Source: Alphaproteobacteria bacterium (GTDB lineage Bacteria; Pseudomonadota; Alphaproteobacteria; Micropepsales; Micropepsaceae). Taken from it: DNA of 64,000 bases. Under the pieces are notes generated by a model that made no database searches, had not been told where the DNA came from, and saw only the letters and a list, made by a program, of their open reading frames with translations. A program made the position numbers and the translations under genes. The stretch lies in assembly GCA_021325375.1 (NCBI GenBank), contig JAJPHG010000020.1, positions 157,580 to 221,579 on the forward strand, given 5' to 3'. Below, piece by piece: positions 55,613 to 63,566 of this stretch. The number at the start of each line of letters is the position of its first letter. The stretch's first letter is position 1.

Positions 55613-56542
55613 ATGCGCGATCCGTACGACATCCTGGGCGTTTCCAAGAAGGCGAGCGAGGCCGAGATCAAGAAGGCCTTCCGCAACCTCGCCAAGAAGC
55701 ATCATCCCGACACCAAGGGCGGCGACGCCGCCGCGCAGAAGAAGTTCCAGGAGATCAGCGCCGCCTACGACATCGTCGGCGACAAGGAGAAGCGCGCCAA
55801 GTTCGACGCAGGCGAGATCGACGCCGGCGGCAACCCGCGCGGCTTCGATCCCGGCGCGGGCGGACCGTTCGGCCGTGGAGGCGGCGGCGGCGGCAGTCCG
55901 CGCGACTTCCATTTCACCTGGACGGACCAGGAGCCCGGTAACGCGCAGGGCTTCAGCGCCGAGGACCTCTTCAGCGACCTCTTGGGCGGGCTCGGCGGCC
56001 GGGGCGGGCGTCAGCAGGCCCGGCAAGGCCAGGATTTCAGCGTTGCCGTCACCGTCAGCTTCGAGGAGGCGGCGCGCGGCGGCTCGCGCCGGGTGATGCT
56101 GCCCAACGGCGAGCAGATCGACGTGAAGATCCCGCCGGGCCTCAAGGACGGCCAGCAGATCCGCCTCAAGGGCCGCGGCGGCGCCGGGCGCAAAGGTGGG
56201 CCGGCCGGCGACGTGATGATCCAGGTCCAGGTCGCGCCGCATCCGTTTTTCACGCGCAAGGGCAACGACTTGCGGATGGACCTTCCCATCACGCTTCAAG
56301 AGGCGGTGCTGGGCGGCAAGGTCCCGGTGCCGACGCTGACGGGCACGGTTTCGCTTTCGGTGCCGCCCGGCTCCAACACCGGCGCCACGCTGCGTCTGAA
56401 GGGCAAAGGCATCCCGGCCGCGCAGCCCGGCGATCTCTATGTGACGCTGGTCATCGCCCTGCCCGACAAGCCCGACGACGCGCTCAAGAGCTTCGCGGAG
56501 GGTTGGAAGACCCAGTACGACCCAAGGGCCAAGCTGCGCTGA
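55613..56542 (+). CDS. DnaJ C-terminal domain co-chaperone, CbpA-like
   Basis: A 309-residue class B J-protein. The J domain (2-67) has the HPD motif in KKHHPDTKGG; a Gly/Phe-rich linker follows (GPFGRGGGGGG); then two substrate-binding beta domains (VSFEEAARGGSRRVMLPNGE, ITLQEAVLGGKVPVPTL). There is no zinc-finger of the CxxCxGxG type. It stimulates DnaK ATPase. Start ATG 55613 gives RDPYDILGVSKKAS. Confidence 0.94.
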   Translation: MRDPYDILGVSKKASEAEIKKAFRNLAKKHHPDTKGGDAAAQKKFQEISAAYDIVGDKEKRAKFDAGEIDAGGNPRGFDPGAGGPFGRGGGGGGSPRDFHFTWTDQEPGNAQGFSAEDLFSDLLGGLGGRGGRQQARQGQDFSVAVTVSFEEAARGGSRRVMLPNGEQIDVKIPPGLKDGQQIRLKGRGGAGRKGGPAGDVMIQVQVAPHPFFTRKGNDLRMDLPITLQEAVLGGKVPVPTLTGTVSLSVPPGSNTGATLRLKGKGIPAAQPGDLYVTLVIALPDKPDDALKSFAEGWKTQYDPRAKLR

Positions 56543-56657
56543 CGGCTCGCGAGAAGCCCGTGCTCTGGCCAAAACGGCTGCTTTGGGTTGTTGCGTCCAC
56601 TAGGTCCGAATGACCATTATCCAAGGATAGATTGCCGGACAAAGTGGGGCGCTACAA

Positions 56658-58544
56658 ATGAAACTTGTCGAGGTCAAAATTGTAAATTTTCGTTCGATAA
56701 AAGAATCCACAATTTCATTTGAGCCGAGCTGCCGAATTCTAGTCGGAATAAACGAAGCGGGAAAATCAAACCTGCTTAGGGCTTTGGCGTTGCTGGACCC
56801 TCAACGCAAGACGTCGCGCAAGGACGATCTCCGCGAAGCGCTCCCGGACGAGCCGCCTGTCACCGAAGGAGTGGTCGAGTTTCGATTTCGGCTGACCGAC
56901 GAAGAGAGAATCCGGGCTGCGCAAATTAGCGCACAAAAATTTTTTATGCTTTCGGATGACCCGACATTCTCGATTTCGGGAAAGACGGCATCAATGCATC
57001 AAGTCCTGGAGCATTTTAGTGACGTCTACTACCATGTGAACGTGGCCGAAGAGGCGAGGCTTTACCAATACAGAATCCCAAACGAGATTCCTCAACCGAG
57101 GGGGACCTGGTTCAAGTTCGCAGAAAACTGTCCGCCAGATTTTGAAGAGGAGATCAACGGGCGCACCATAGAGCCAAACAATGGCTTCTTATTCAATTCT
57201 AATTTTGCCAGCGTGTTGCCTCAACACCTCCTGACGCCAGCAACGCCGCTCGATGTCGAAGAGGCGATAGGCAAATCAGTAAATCAGGTGGGCCGGGAAG
57301 AGCATCTCAAGTGCATATTCTGGGAGTACGACGAAAAGAACCTGCTTCCGGCACAGGTTGCGATCGACAGCTTTGCGAAAGACCCGTCGTCGTGCGCACC
57401 TCTTCGAAACATGTTCGTGCTCGCCGGCATCACCGACATTCCTAAAACGCTGAGCGATATGCAGCAGACATCCAGGAATCGCGCGCAGAACGCACTGACA
57501 CGCATAGCCGCGCAGACGACCGCCCATTTCAAATCCGTATGGAGTGAATATGAAAATATCGAATTTCAACTTCAATTGGATTCCGACAAGATCATCCCAG
57601 GCGTAAAAGAAAAAAATAGCTTTGATTTTGCGAAGCGAAGCGACGGGTTCAAACGCTTCGTCACATTTCTGCTCATGGTTTCCATGAATGTGAAAACCAA
57701 CAACCTGACTAATACCCTGTTGCTCATCGATGAACCGGACTTCGGACTGCACCCAAGCGGATCACGCTATTTGCGTGATGAGCTGCTTCGGATTTCGTCC
57801 AAGAACTACGTCGTCTATAGTACTCACTCGATATTCATGATCGATACTGAAAATATAGGCAGACATTACGTTGTTAAGAAGAAGGAAGAGGTGACACACC
57901 TGGAACAAGCAAAAGAGAGCAACATCGCCGATGAGGAGGTCCTGTTCAATGCGCTGGGATATTCGGTCCTCGAAGTGCTTAAAGAAAAGAACCTCGTATT
58001 CGAAGGTTGGCGCGACAAACGGCTCTTCCTGGTAGCGTCTGCAAAGCTCACGGGCGACCAGAAAAAAGTATTTCGCGATGTCGGTGTGTGCCATGCCAAC
58101 GGCGCCCGACACTTGCGAATGTTTTCTCCATTGCTGGAACTGGGGCGGCGTGGTTGCTTAATACTGAGCGATTCGGACACCGCCGCGAAGGAGCATCAGA
58201 AAAACTTTGTGGCCGACAAGTGTTATGGCGCTTGGATGACCTATCAAGACATCGACAAAACGCTCAAGGCAATCACGGGGGAGGACTTCGTTCGAAAGGA
58301 CTACCTGTTGAGCTGCGCAAACGATGTGTTTCGCAAAATCGATGTCCCAAGACTGGAGGAGATGCCAGATGTCGGAAGGTTGGCGTCGCTGGCCAGATGG
58401 GGCAAACAACACGGCCTATCGGACGACGCGACAAAGGAGGCTCTCAATACAATCAAAACCGCAGTATTTGAGAATCTAACAACCAAAAACATCGAAGACG
58501 TGTATGCGACATTTCTGAGCGGCGTTGCCAAGGCGCTCGCATGA
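56658..58544 (+). CDS. OLD-family ATP-dependent nuclease (ABC ATPase + TOPRIM)
   Basis: A 628-residue protein. Walker A is GINEAGKS (30-37), the ABC signature-like KRSDGFKRF is at 326-334, Walker B is LLLIDEPD (354-361) and the switch His is H390 in YSTHS. The C-terminal TOPRIM domain has E449 (VFEGW) and D505/D507 (LSDSD). This is the layout of OLD nucleases, which include GajA-type phage-defence proteins. No helicase (GajB) or other partner follows. Base composition and codon use are clearly lower in GC than the host. Its stop sits exactly at the start of a host-gene remnant. Confidence 0.88.
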   Translation: MKLVEVKIVNFRSIKESTISFEPSCRILVGINEAGKSNLLRALALLDPQRKTSRKDDLREALPDEPPVTEGVVEFRFRLTDEERIRAAQISAQKFFMLSDDPTFSISGKTASMHQVLEHFSDVYYHVNVAEEARLYQYRIPNEIPQPRGTWFKFAENCPPDFEEEINGRTIEPNNGFLFNSNFASVLPQHLLTPATPLDVEEAIGKSVNQVGREEHLKCIFWEYDEKNLLPAQVAIDSFAKDPSSCAPLRNMFVLAGITDIPKTLSDMQQTSRNRAQNALTRIAAQTTAHFKSVWSEYENIEFQLQLDSDKIIPGVKEKNSFDFAKRSDGFKRFVTFLLMVSMNVKTNNLTNTLLLIDEPDFGLHPSGSRYLRDELLRISSKNYVVYSTHSIFMIDTENIGRHYVVKKKEEVTHLEQAKESNIADEEVLFNALGYSVLEVLKEKNLVFEGWRDKRLFLVASAKLTGDQKKVFRDVGVCHANGARHLRMFSPLLELGRRGCLILSDSDTAAKEHQKNFVADKCYGAWMTYQDIDKTLKAITGEDFVRKDYLLSCANDVFRKIDVPRLEEMPDVGRLASLARWGKQHGLSDDATKEALNTIKTAVFENLTTKNIEDVYATFLSGVAKALA

Positions 58545-58668
58545 GAACACGCTCGCCGGCGGCGCGCCGACGAGCTTCGAGCCGGGCAACCTGGAAATCG
58601 TCGATCTCTGCAAGATCGACGCGAAGGGCGCGCGCTGCATGGACCCGGGTGGGACCGCGACGAATTGA
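58543..58668 (+). pseudogene. 3' remnant of a host gene cut by the OLD insertion
   Basis: Directly after the OLD stop, 41 codons in a new frame read ENTLAGGAPTSFEPGNLEIV and go on through DLCKIDAKGARCMDP to TATN and a TGA at 58666. Almost every third base is G or C, as in host genes and unlike the OLD gene. No start or ribosome site is present. It looks like the C-terminal end of a lost gene, perhaps an exported one with two Cys. Confidence 0.65.
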
Positions 58669-58693
58669 GGGTGTTGAGGAAAGAGCGGCTTCT

Positions 58694-58721
58694 CCCCTTG
58701 CGTTGTGTCTCGCAAGGGGAT
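58694..58721. terminator. hairpin after the gene remnant
   Basis: TCCCCTTGCG (58694-58703) / CGCAAGGGGA (58712-58721), a perfect 10-base stem with an eight-base loop, 26 bases beyond the remnant stop. There is no T-run, so it may be a weak terminator or a structured leader for the next gene. Confidence 0.5.
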
Positions 58722-58762
58722 GGCGTTCATCGACCGATTAGGTGCGAGCTCCGATAGGGCCT

Positions 58763-59371
58763 ATGGTCGCGCGCTTCAATCCGGCGCCGGGCCCCAGCGT
58801 GTTCGATCACATCACCATTCTTCTTTCGATCATATTCGCGCTGGCCATGACGCACCTTCTGGCAAGCGCGACGGAACTCGTCTGGGGGCGCCACAATGTC
58901 CGCTTCTACGCGCTGCACGCCGTTTGGATGATCAATGCGCTGCTCGGTCTTCTGGCCTACTGGCTCACGATCTGGGACCTGACCACCGTCAAGCGCTGGA
59001 CGGGACTTGAAGTCGCTCTCCAGTTCTTTCCCGCGATAATTCAGTATTTCGCCTGCTCCCTGCTGTCGTTGAGGCGCGAGGGCGGCGAAATCATGGACAT
59101 GAAAGCGTTCTACGAACGGCAGAGGCCGGCCATTTTCACCGCTTTTTCCCTCATGATGATCGTATCGATGATCGAGAACTACGTCGAGCGGAACAATTTG
59201 GCGGGGCTCGGTCCATCCGATTGGATCGGCGTGGAGGTCCCGATATTCCTGATGCTCGTCGCCACCTTGGCCGCGGGCTGGGCCAAGCCCCTCTGGCTGC
59301 AGTGGATCGCCGGCCTGTTCGTATTCGGTTTGGAAGCGTTGTTCCTCGCCACCTACGCGGTTGGCCTTTAG
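58763..59371 (+). CDS. hypothetical five-TM membrane protein
   Basis: Unrecognised 202-residue membrane protein with about five hydrophobic segments (ITILLSIIFALAMTHLLA, HAVWMINALLGLLAYWL, FFPAIIQYFACSLLSL, FTAFSLMMIVSMI, FLMLVATLAAGWA and the C-terminal FVFGLEALFLATYAV). ATG 58763 follows AGGG; a GTG at 58742 is possible. Codon use is host-like. It converges on the serine hydrolase gene. Confidence 0.75.
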   Translation: MVARFNPAPGPSVFDHITILLSIIFALAMTHLLASATELVWGRHNVRFYALHAVWMINALLGLLAYWLTIWDLTTVKRWTGLEVALQFFPAIIQYFACSLLSLRREGGEIMDMKAFYERQRPAIFTAFSLMMIVSMIENYVERNNLAGLGPSDWIGVEVPIFLMLVATLAAGWAKPLWLQWIAGLFVFGLEALFLATYAVGL

Positions 59372-59389
59372 GCGCGCTGCAGTGACACC

Positions 59390-60628
59390 TCAATCCGTCA
59401 ACGCGCCATAGACGACCTTCTGGAACATCGGACAGGCCAGACGCGCGCCCGTGACGGCACGGCCGGCGAGGGCGATGTCCGAGGTCAAGGGCGTGTAGTT
59501 CTGGATCAGGAACATCAGGATCATGTCCTTCTCCGGATCGGCTTGCCACCACGTTCCGAACGCGCCCGGCCAGCCGAAGGAGCCTTTCGAGGCCGCGCCC
59601 ATCCAGGCGTGCTTCTCGGGATCGAGCACGACGGAGAGGCCGAGGCCGAAGCCCGCGCCCGCCCAATACGGCAGGCCGAGGAACGGGATCGCGCGCTGTT
59701 CCTCGCTGAGCCGGTTGGTGCGCATCAGCTCCACCGTCTCGCGCTTGAGATAGCGCCTTCCGCCCAGCTCGCCGCCGTTCAGCAGCATGCGCGCGAAGGA
59801 AAGATAGTCGTCGAGCGTCGAGGTCAGTCCGCCGCCGCCGCCGGTGAACGCCGGCGGCTCGTCGTATTGGCGCAACGGCACGACTTTGAGCCTGCCCTCG
59901 TCCTGCTGGTACATGACCGCAGCGCGCGAACGCTTTTCCTTCGGGACGTAGAAATCCGTATCCGTCATGCCGAGCGGCCCCAGAATGCGCTCCATGAGGA
60001 AATCGCGGTAGCTCTTGCCCGTGACGCGTCCAATCAGATAGCCGAGCACCTCGGTCGCGTGGCTGTAGTGGAAGCGCTCTCCGGGAGCATAGCTGAGCGG
60101 CAACCGGCCCAACCGCTTCAGCCATTCGTCGGGACCATGCGGCACGTCGAGCACGTTGCCCAGCGCGTCCTCATACGCCTTGCCGATGGGGCCGACCGAA
60201 GTGAAGTTGTAGGCGAGCCCGCTTCGATGGGTGAGCAGGTCCTCCACCGTGATCGCGCGCGGCGCGGGCGTGGTTTCGTCGAGCGGGCCGTGCGGGTCCT
60301 TGAGCACGCGCATGTCGGAGAATTCAGGCAGCCATTTCGCGATCGGCGTGTCGAGCGCGAGCTTGCCCTCCTCCACCAGCATCATCGCCGCGACCGAGGT
60401 GATCGGCTTGGTCATTGAGGCGATGCGGAACAACGTGTCGCGCTGCATCGCAAGGTTGTGCTCGCGGTCGCGCTTGCCCACTATGTCGAGGCGCACGATC
60501 TCGCCCTTGCGCCAGACGAGCGTGACGGCGCCGGACAGATCGCCCGCGTCCACCACGCCCTGGAGCATCGGCCCCACTGCGGCAAGCTTGGCCTCGTCGA
60601 AGCCGACGGAAGTAACTGTTCGGTCCAT
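59390..60628 (-). CDS. serine hydrolase, class C beta-lactamase-like
   Basis: A 412-residue member of the beta-lactamase/EstB esterase family. The nucleophile motif SxxK is S71-M-T-K74; the second motif is Y188-S-H in place of the usual YxN. A third motif of the HxG/KTG type is not clear, near GAASKGSFGWPG. Such proteins are often esterases rather than antibiotic-hydrolysing enzymes. No signal peptide is present. AGGAAAA supports ATG 60628. It is divergent from fabI over 173 bases, which must hold both promoters. Confidence 0.9.
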   Translation of the reverse strand: MDRTVTSVGFDEAKLAAVGPMLQGVVDAGDLSGAVTLVWRKGEIVRLDIVGKRDREHNLAMQRDTLFRIASMTKPITSVAAMMLVEEGKLALDTPIAKWLPEFSDMRVLKDPHGPLDETTPAPRAITVEDLLTHRSGLAYNFTSVGPIGKAYEDALGNVLDVPHGPDEWLKRLGRLPLSYAPGERFHYSHATEVLGYLIGRVTGKSYRDFLMERILGPLGMTDTDFYVPKEKRSRAAVMYQQDEGRLKVVPLRQYDEPPAFTGGGGGLTSTLDDYLSFARMLLNGGELGGRRYLKRETVELMRTNRLSEEQRAIPFLGLPYWAGAGFGLGLSVVLDPEKHAWMGAASKGSFGWPGAFGTWWQADPEKDMILMFLIQNYTPLTSDIALAGRAVTGARLACPMFQKVVYGALTD

Positions 60629-60801
60629 GACGTTTTCCTGCGTTTCCCGAGGCAGAGTGTGCGAAGGTCCGCGCCATGCCGTCAATCCAAATGTGACGCT
60701 TCCGTCAGGATTGATCTCTCATCGCCGAAACGCTTGATTTCTGTGCCAATCCACCGTAGCCGGAGCACCGACCAACCAGCCGGCGCCTCAGGAGTTTTCA
60801 G

Positions 60802-61620
60802 ATGTCCACCAGCGGCCTTATGAAAGGCAAGCGCGGCCTCGTCATGGGCGTTGCCAACGACCGCTCCATCGCCTGGGGCATCACCGAGGCGTTGCACGGC
60901 GCGGGCGCGGAGCTGGCCTTCACCTATCAGGGCGACGCGTTCAGGAAGCGCGTGCTGCCGCTGGTGACGCCGCTCAACCCGGCGGCGGTGATCGATTGCG
61001 ACGTCTCCAACCAGGGCTCGCTCGACGCCCTGTTCGCCGAGCTCAAGAAGAAATGGGACACGCTGGATTTCGTCGTCCACGCCATCGCCTATTCCGACAA
61101 GGACCAGCTCAAGGGCCGCTACGTCGACACGACGCCCGAGAACTTCCGCATGACGATGGACATCTCCTGCTACTCGTTCACGGCGGTGGCGCAGCGCGCC
61201 GAGAAGATGATGCCCAAGGGCGGCTCGATGGTGACGCTGTCCTATTACGGCGCGGAGAAGGTCACGCCGCACTACAACGTCATGGGCGTCGCCAAGGCCG
61301 CGCTCGAGGCCAGCGTGCGCTACATGGCCGAGGATCTCGGCAAGCGCGCGATCCGCGTCAACGCGATCTCGGCCGGGCCGATCAAGACGCTGGCGGCGTC
61401 GGGCGTCGGCGACTTCCGCTATATCCTGAAATGGAACGAGCACAATTCGCCGCTGCGCCGCAACGTCACGACGCAGGAGGTGGGCAACGCGGCCCTGTTC
61501 CTACTCTCCGATCTCGGCAGCGCCGTCACCGGCGAATGCATGCATGTCGATGCGGGCTATCACGTCGTCGGCATGAAGGCCGAGGACGCCCCCGACATCG
61601 CCGTCTCGAAGTCGGAGTGA
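60802..61620 (+). CDS. fabI: enoyl-[acyl-carrier-protein] reductase (NADH)
   Basis: FabI, 272 residues, reduces the enoyl-ACP double bond in the last step of each fatty-acid elongation round. It has the SDR-like GVANDRSIAWGI nucleotide motif, then SYYGAEKVTPHYNVMGVAK with catalytic Y158 and K165 (Y-x6-K). TLAASGVGDF and GECMHVDAGYHVVGM complete the family pattern. It is the target of triclosan-type inhibitors. The next gene starts two bases after its stop. Confidence 0.97.
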   Translation: MSTSGLMKGKRGLVMGVANDRSIAWGITEALHGAGAELAFTYQGDAFRKRVLPLVTPLNPAAVIDCDVSNQGSLDALFAELKKKWDTLDFVVHAIAYSDKDQLKGRYVDTTPENFRMTMDISCYSFTAVAQRAEKMMPKGGSMVTLSYYGAEKVTPHYNVMGVAKAALEASVRYMAEDLGKRAIRVNAISAGPIKTLAASGVGDFRYILKWNEHNSPLRRNVTTQEVGNAALFLLSDLGSAVTGECMHVDAGYHVVGMKAEDAPDIAVSKSE

Positions 61621-61622
61621 CC

Positions 61623-62033
61623 ATGCGCCGCGCCACAGCCATCGCCCTCGCCTTCCTGTCGCTGGCCGCGCTGTCGGATTGCGGCCGCAAGCCGCAAGTT
61701 CAGCAGCCGCAGCAAAGCGCGCCCGGCCAGAGCGCTGCGCCGGCTCCCGCGCCGCAACCGTCGAGCGGCGGCGGGCTGTTCTCCGCGTCCTGTCCGCAGC
61801 CGCCGCTCAAGGCCCAGGTCGAAGCCGCGCTCAAATCGGCGATGAACCAGATCTACGGCGCCGACGAGACCGGCGCGCGCATCGCCGTCGTGTCGATGAC
61901 GCCCGCCGCCGACTGCAAGACGCTGACCGTGAGCTACAAGACCTCGGGCACGCAGGCGAGCGCGCCGATGAGCTATGGCGACGACGGCAAGTGGTCGCTG
62001 CAGCTCTACAAGAAGTCCTATCCCGTCCCATGA
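61623..62033 (+). CDS. small exported protein behind fabI
   Basis: Unrecognised 136-residue protein with a signal (RRATAIALAFLSLAALSDC). The LSDC could be a poor lipobox. A Pro/Gln/Ala-rich linker (VQQPQQSAPGQSAAPAPAP) follows, then a compact domain with two Cys (SASCPQPP, PAADCKTL) ending YKKSYPVP. It is tightly packed between fabI and the histidine phosphatase gene, whose start overlaps its stop (ATGA), so it belongs to the fabI operon. Confidence 0.75.
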   Translation: MRRATAIALAFLSLAALSDCGRKPQVQQPQQSAPGQSAAPAPAPQPSSGGGLFSASCPQPPLKAQVEAALKSAMNQIYGADETGARIAVVSMTPAADCKTLTVSYKTSGTQASAPMSYGDDGKWSLQLYKKSYPVP

Positions 62034-62665
62034 GCAAGCAGCCGGCCGCGAAGAAAAGGTTGGAGCTCGCGGACGGCGTCACGCTCTATTTCTCGCGCCA
62101 CGGCGAGACGCAGGCCAATGTCGCCAAGCGCTTCCAGGGCCACACCGTCAACACGCCGCTGACCAAGCTCGGCCACAAGCAGGCCGGGCGCATCGCCAAG
62201 ATACTGAAAGCGCGCGTCGACGATCCGGCCGCGCTCGCCTACGTCGCGAGCCCGCTGCACCGCACGTGCCTGACGATGGAGATCATCCGCGAGCATCTGG
62301 GCCTGCCGCCCAAGGGCTTCAAGACCGACAAGCGCATCGAGGAGATCGACCTGGGCAAATGGGACGGCCTCACGCACAAGGAGGCACGCGCCCTCGATCC
62401 CGAGCTCTTCGACAAGCGCGAGAACGACAAGTGGAACGTGCGCGTACCCGGCGGCGAATCCTATGCCGACGTCGCGGACCGCGCCGAGCGCTGGGCGAGA
62501 AGCCTCAAGCGCGACACCTTCGCGGTGAGCCACGGCGCCTTCACGCGCATCCTGCGCGGGCTGTTCCTGGGGCTGAGCGCGCAAGAGATGTCCGCGCTGG
62601 ACGAGCCGCAGGGCGTCGTCTTCCGCGTGCGCGGGAGCAAGGTGAAAGAGTACGACAAGCCGTAG
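62030..62665 (+). CDS. histidine phosphatase family protein 1
   Basis: A 211-residue phosphoglycerate-mutase-like phosphatase. The catalytic His is in YFSRHGETQAN, with [12 protein letters not shown], an acid in EEIDLGKWDG and the second His in AVSHGAFTRIL. In alphaproteobacteria such a gene commonly lies between fabI and aroC. The physiological substrate is not known. It starts by overlapping the preceding gene by four bases. Confidence 0.92.
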   Translation: MSKQPAAKKRLELADGVTLYFSRHGETQANVAKRFQGHTVNTPLTKLGHKQAGRIAKILKARVDDPAALAYVASPLHRTCLTMEIIREHLGLPPKGFKTDKRIEEIDLGKWDGLTHKEARALDPELFDKRENDKWNVRVPGGESYADVADRAERWARSLKRDTFAVSHGAFTRILRGLFLGLSAQEMSALDEPQGVVFRVRGSKVKEYDKP

Positions 62666-62677
62666 ACAGGGCCTCAG

Positions 62678-62861
62678 TGTCATGGCCCGCGAATGCGGGC
62701 CACCCAGGTGACGTCTGCAGAGCTCCCGCAAAAAATGGATCACGCGGAGACGCGGAGTGCGCGGAGGATAAGCTCGACTCCGCGAACTCCGCGTCTCCGC
62801 GTGCGAATCTTCTATTGTGTGCAGAACCGAACTGGGTGGCTCGCATTCGCGGGCCATGACA
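62678..62861. repeat. double-palindrome repeat element, copy 3
   Basis: A 184-base element with 30-base terminal inverted repeats (62678-62707, 62832-62861; one mismatch). The palindrome GCGAATGC at the ends is the same as in copy 1. The inner inverted repeat is also present, but reads CACGCGGAGACGCGG where copy 1 reads CACGCGGAGGCGCGG; the opposite arm carries the matching change. It separates two paralogous phosphatase genes and ends ten bases before the second start. Confidence 0.93.
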
Positions 62862-62871
62862 GGATGGTTTT

Positions 62872-63462
62872 ATGGATAGATTCCGTTCCCTCACCCTCTA
62901 CGTCATCCGCCACGGCGAGTGCGAGCACAATGTCGCCGGGCGGGCGGCGGCACAGAACGATTCGCCGCTGACGGCAAACGGCCGCGCGCAGGCGCGCGCC
63001 AATGGCGCGCTGTTGAAGAGCGTCGCCGGCGATCTTTCGGCCTTCGATTTCTTCGCGAGCCCGCTGCATCGAACCTGCACTACGATGGAGTTGGTGCGCG
63101 AGGCCGCCGGCCTTCCGCCCATCGGCTACATCGCGGATCGCCGCCTGATGGAGATCGATTTCGGCGATCACACCTGGATGACGCGCGACGAAATCATGCG
63201 CCATCCCGTGCCGAATCCGGAAAACAACGATTGGGATTTCGTCCGCCCCGGCGGCGAAAGTCTACGCCACGTCTTCGATCGCGTGGGCCGCTTTCTGGAA
63301 ACGCTGACGCGGGATTCGGTGATCGTCACCCATTATGGCCCCGCATGGATGATCCATACGCATTGTCTTGGCATTGCGCCTGGCGGTGCGGCACTGTGGC
63401 ATCCGCCGCATGCCGGAATCATGCGACTGTCCGCGGGCGCGGAGACGTATTTCGGCGAGTGA
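62872..63462 (+). CDS. histidine phosphatase family protein 2
   Basis: A 196-residue paralogue of the gene at 62030-62665. Catalytic His is in [11 protein letters not shown], with [16 protein letters not shown] shared nearly word for word with its neighbour. An acid is in [10 protein letters not shown] and the second His in [12 protein letters not shown]. The tandem arrangement suggests a local duplication, now split by a repeat element. The substrate is unknown. No strong ribosome site is seen because the start lies so close to the repeat. Confidence 0.9.
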   Translation: MDRFRSLTLYVIRHGECEHNVAGRAAAQNDSPLTANGRAQARANGALLKSVAGDLSAFDFFASPLHRTCTTMELVREAAGLPPIGYIADRRLMEIDFGDHTWMTRDEIMRHPVPNPENNDWDFVRPGGESLRHVFDRVGRFLETLTRDSVIVTHYGPAWMIHTHCLGIAPGGAALWHPPHAGIMRLSAGAETYFGE

Positions 63463-63520
63463 ATTCGAGCAAGGTTGCTCTCGCCGTTCGACGGGCCCAG
63501 GATAAGGGCCGCAAATCAAA

Positions 63521-63553
63521 CCCTCATGGCTCGAGCCTGTCGAAGCATGAGGG
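63521..63553. repeat. CCTCATG-type palindromic repeat before aroC
   Basis: CCCTCATG (63521-63528) and CATGAGGG (63546-63553) flank a centre that includes GAGCCTGTCGAAG. From general knowledge, the pattern resembles the CCTCATGCTTCGACAGGCTC-type repeats scattered in many alphaproteobacterial genomes. It lies 14 bases upstream of the aroC start, so a hairpin here could affect aroC translation. Confidence 0.75.
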
Positions 63554-63566
63554 CAGCGCAGGTGTC

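Noticed and set aside
59390..60628. A true class C beta-lactamase (antibiotic resistance)
   Set aside because: The second motif is YSH rather than YxN, there is no signal peptide, and no clear KTG; EstB-type esterase is more likely.
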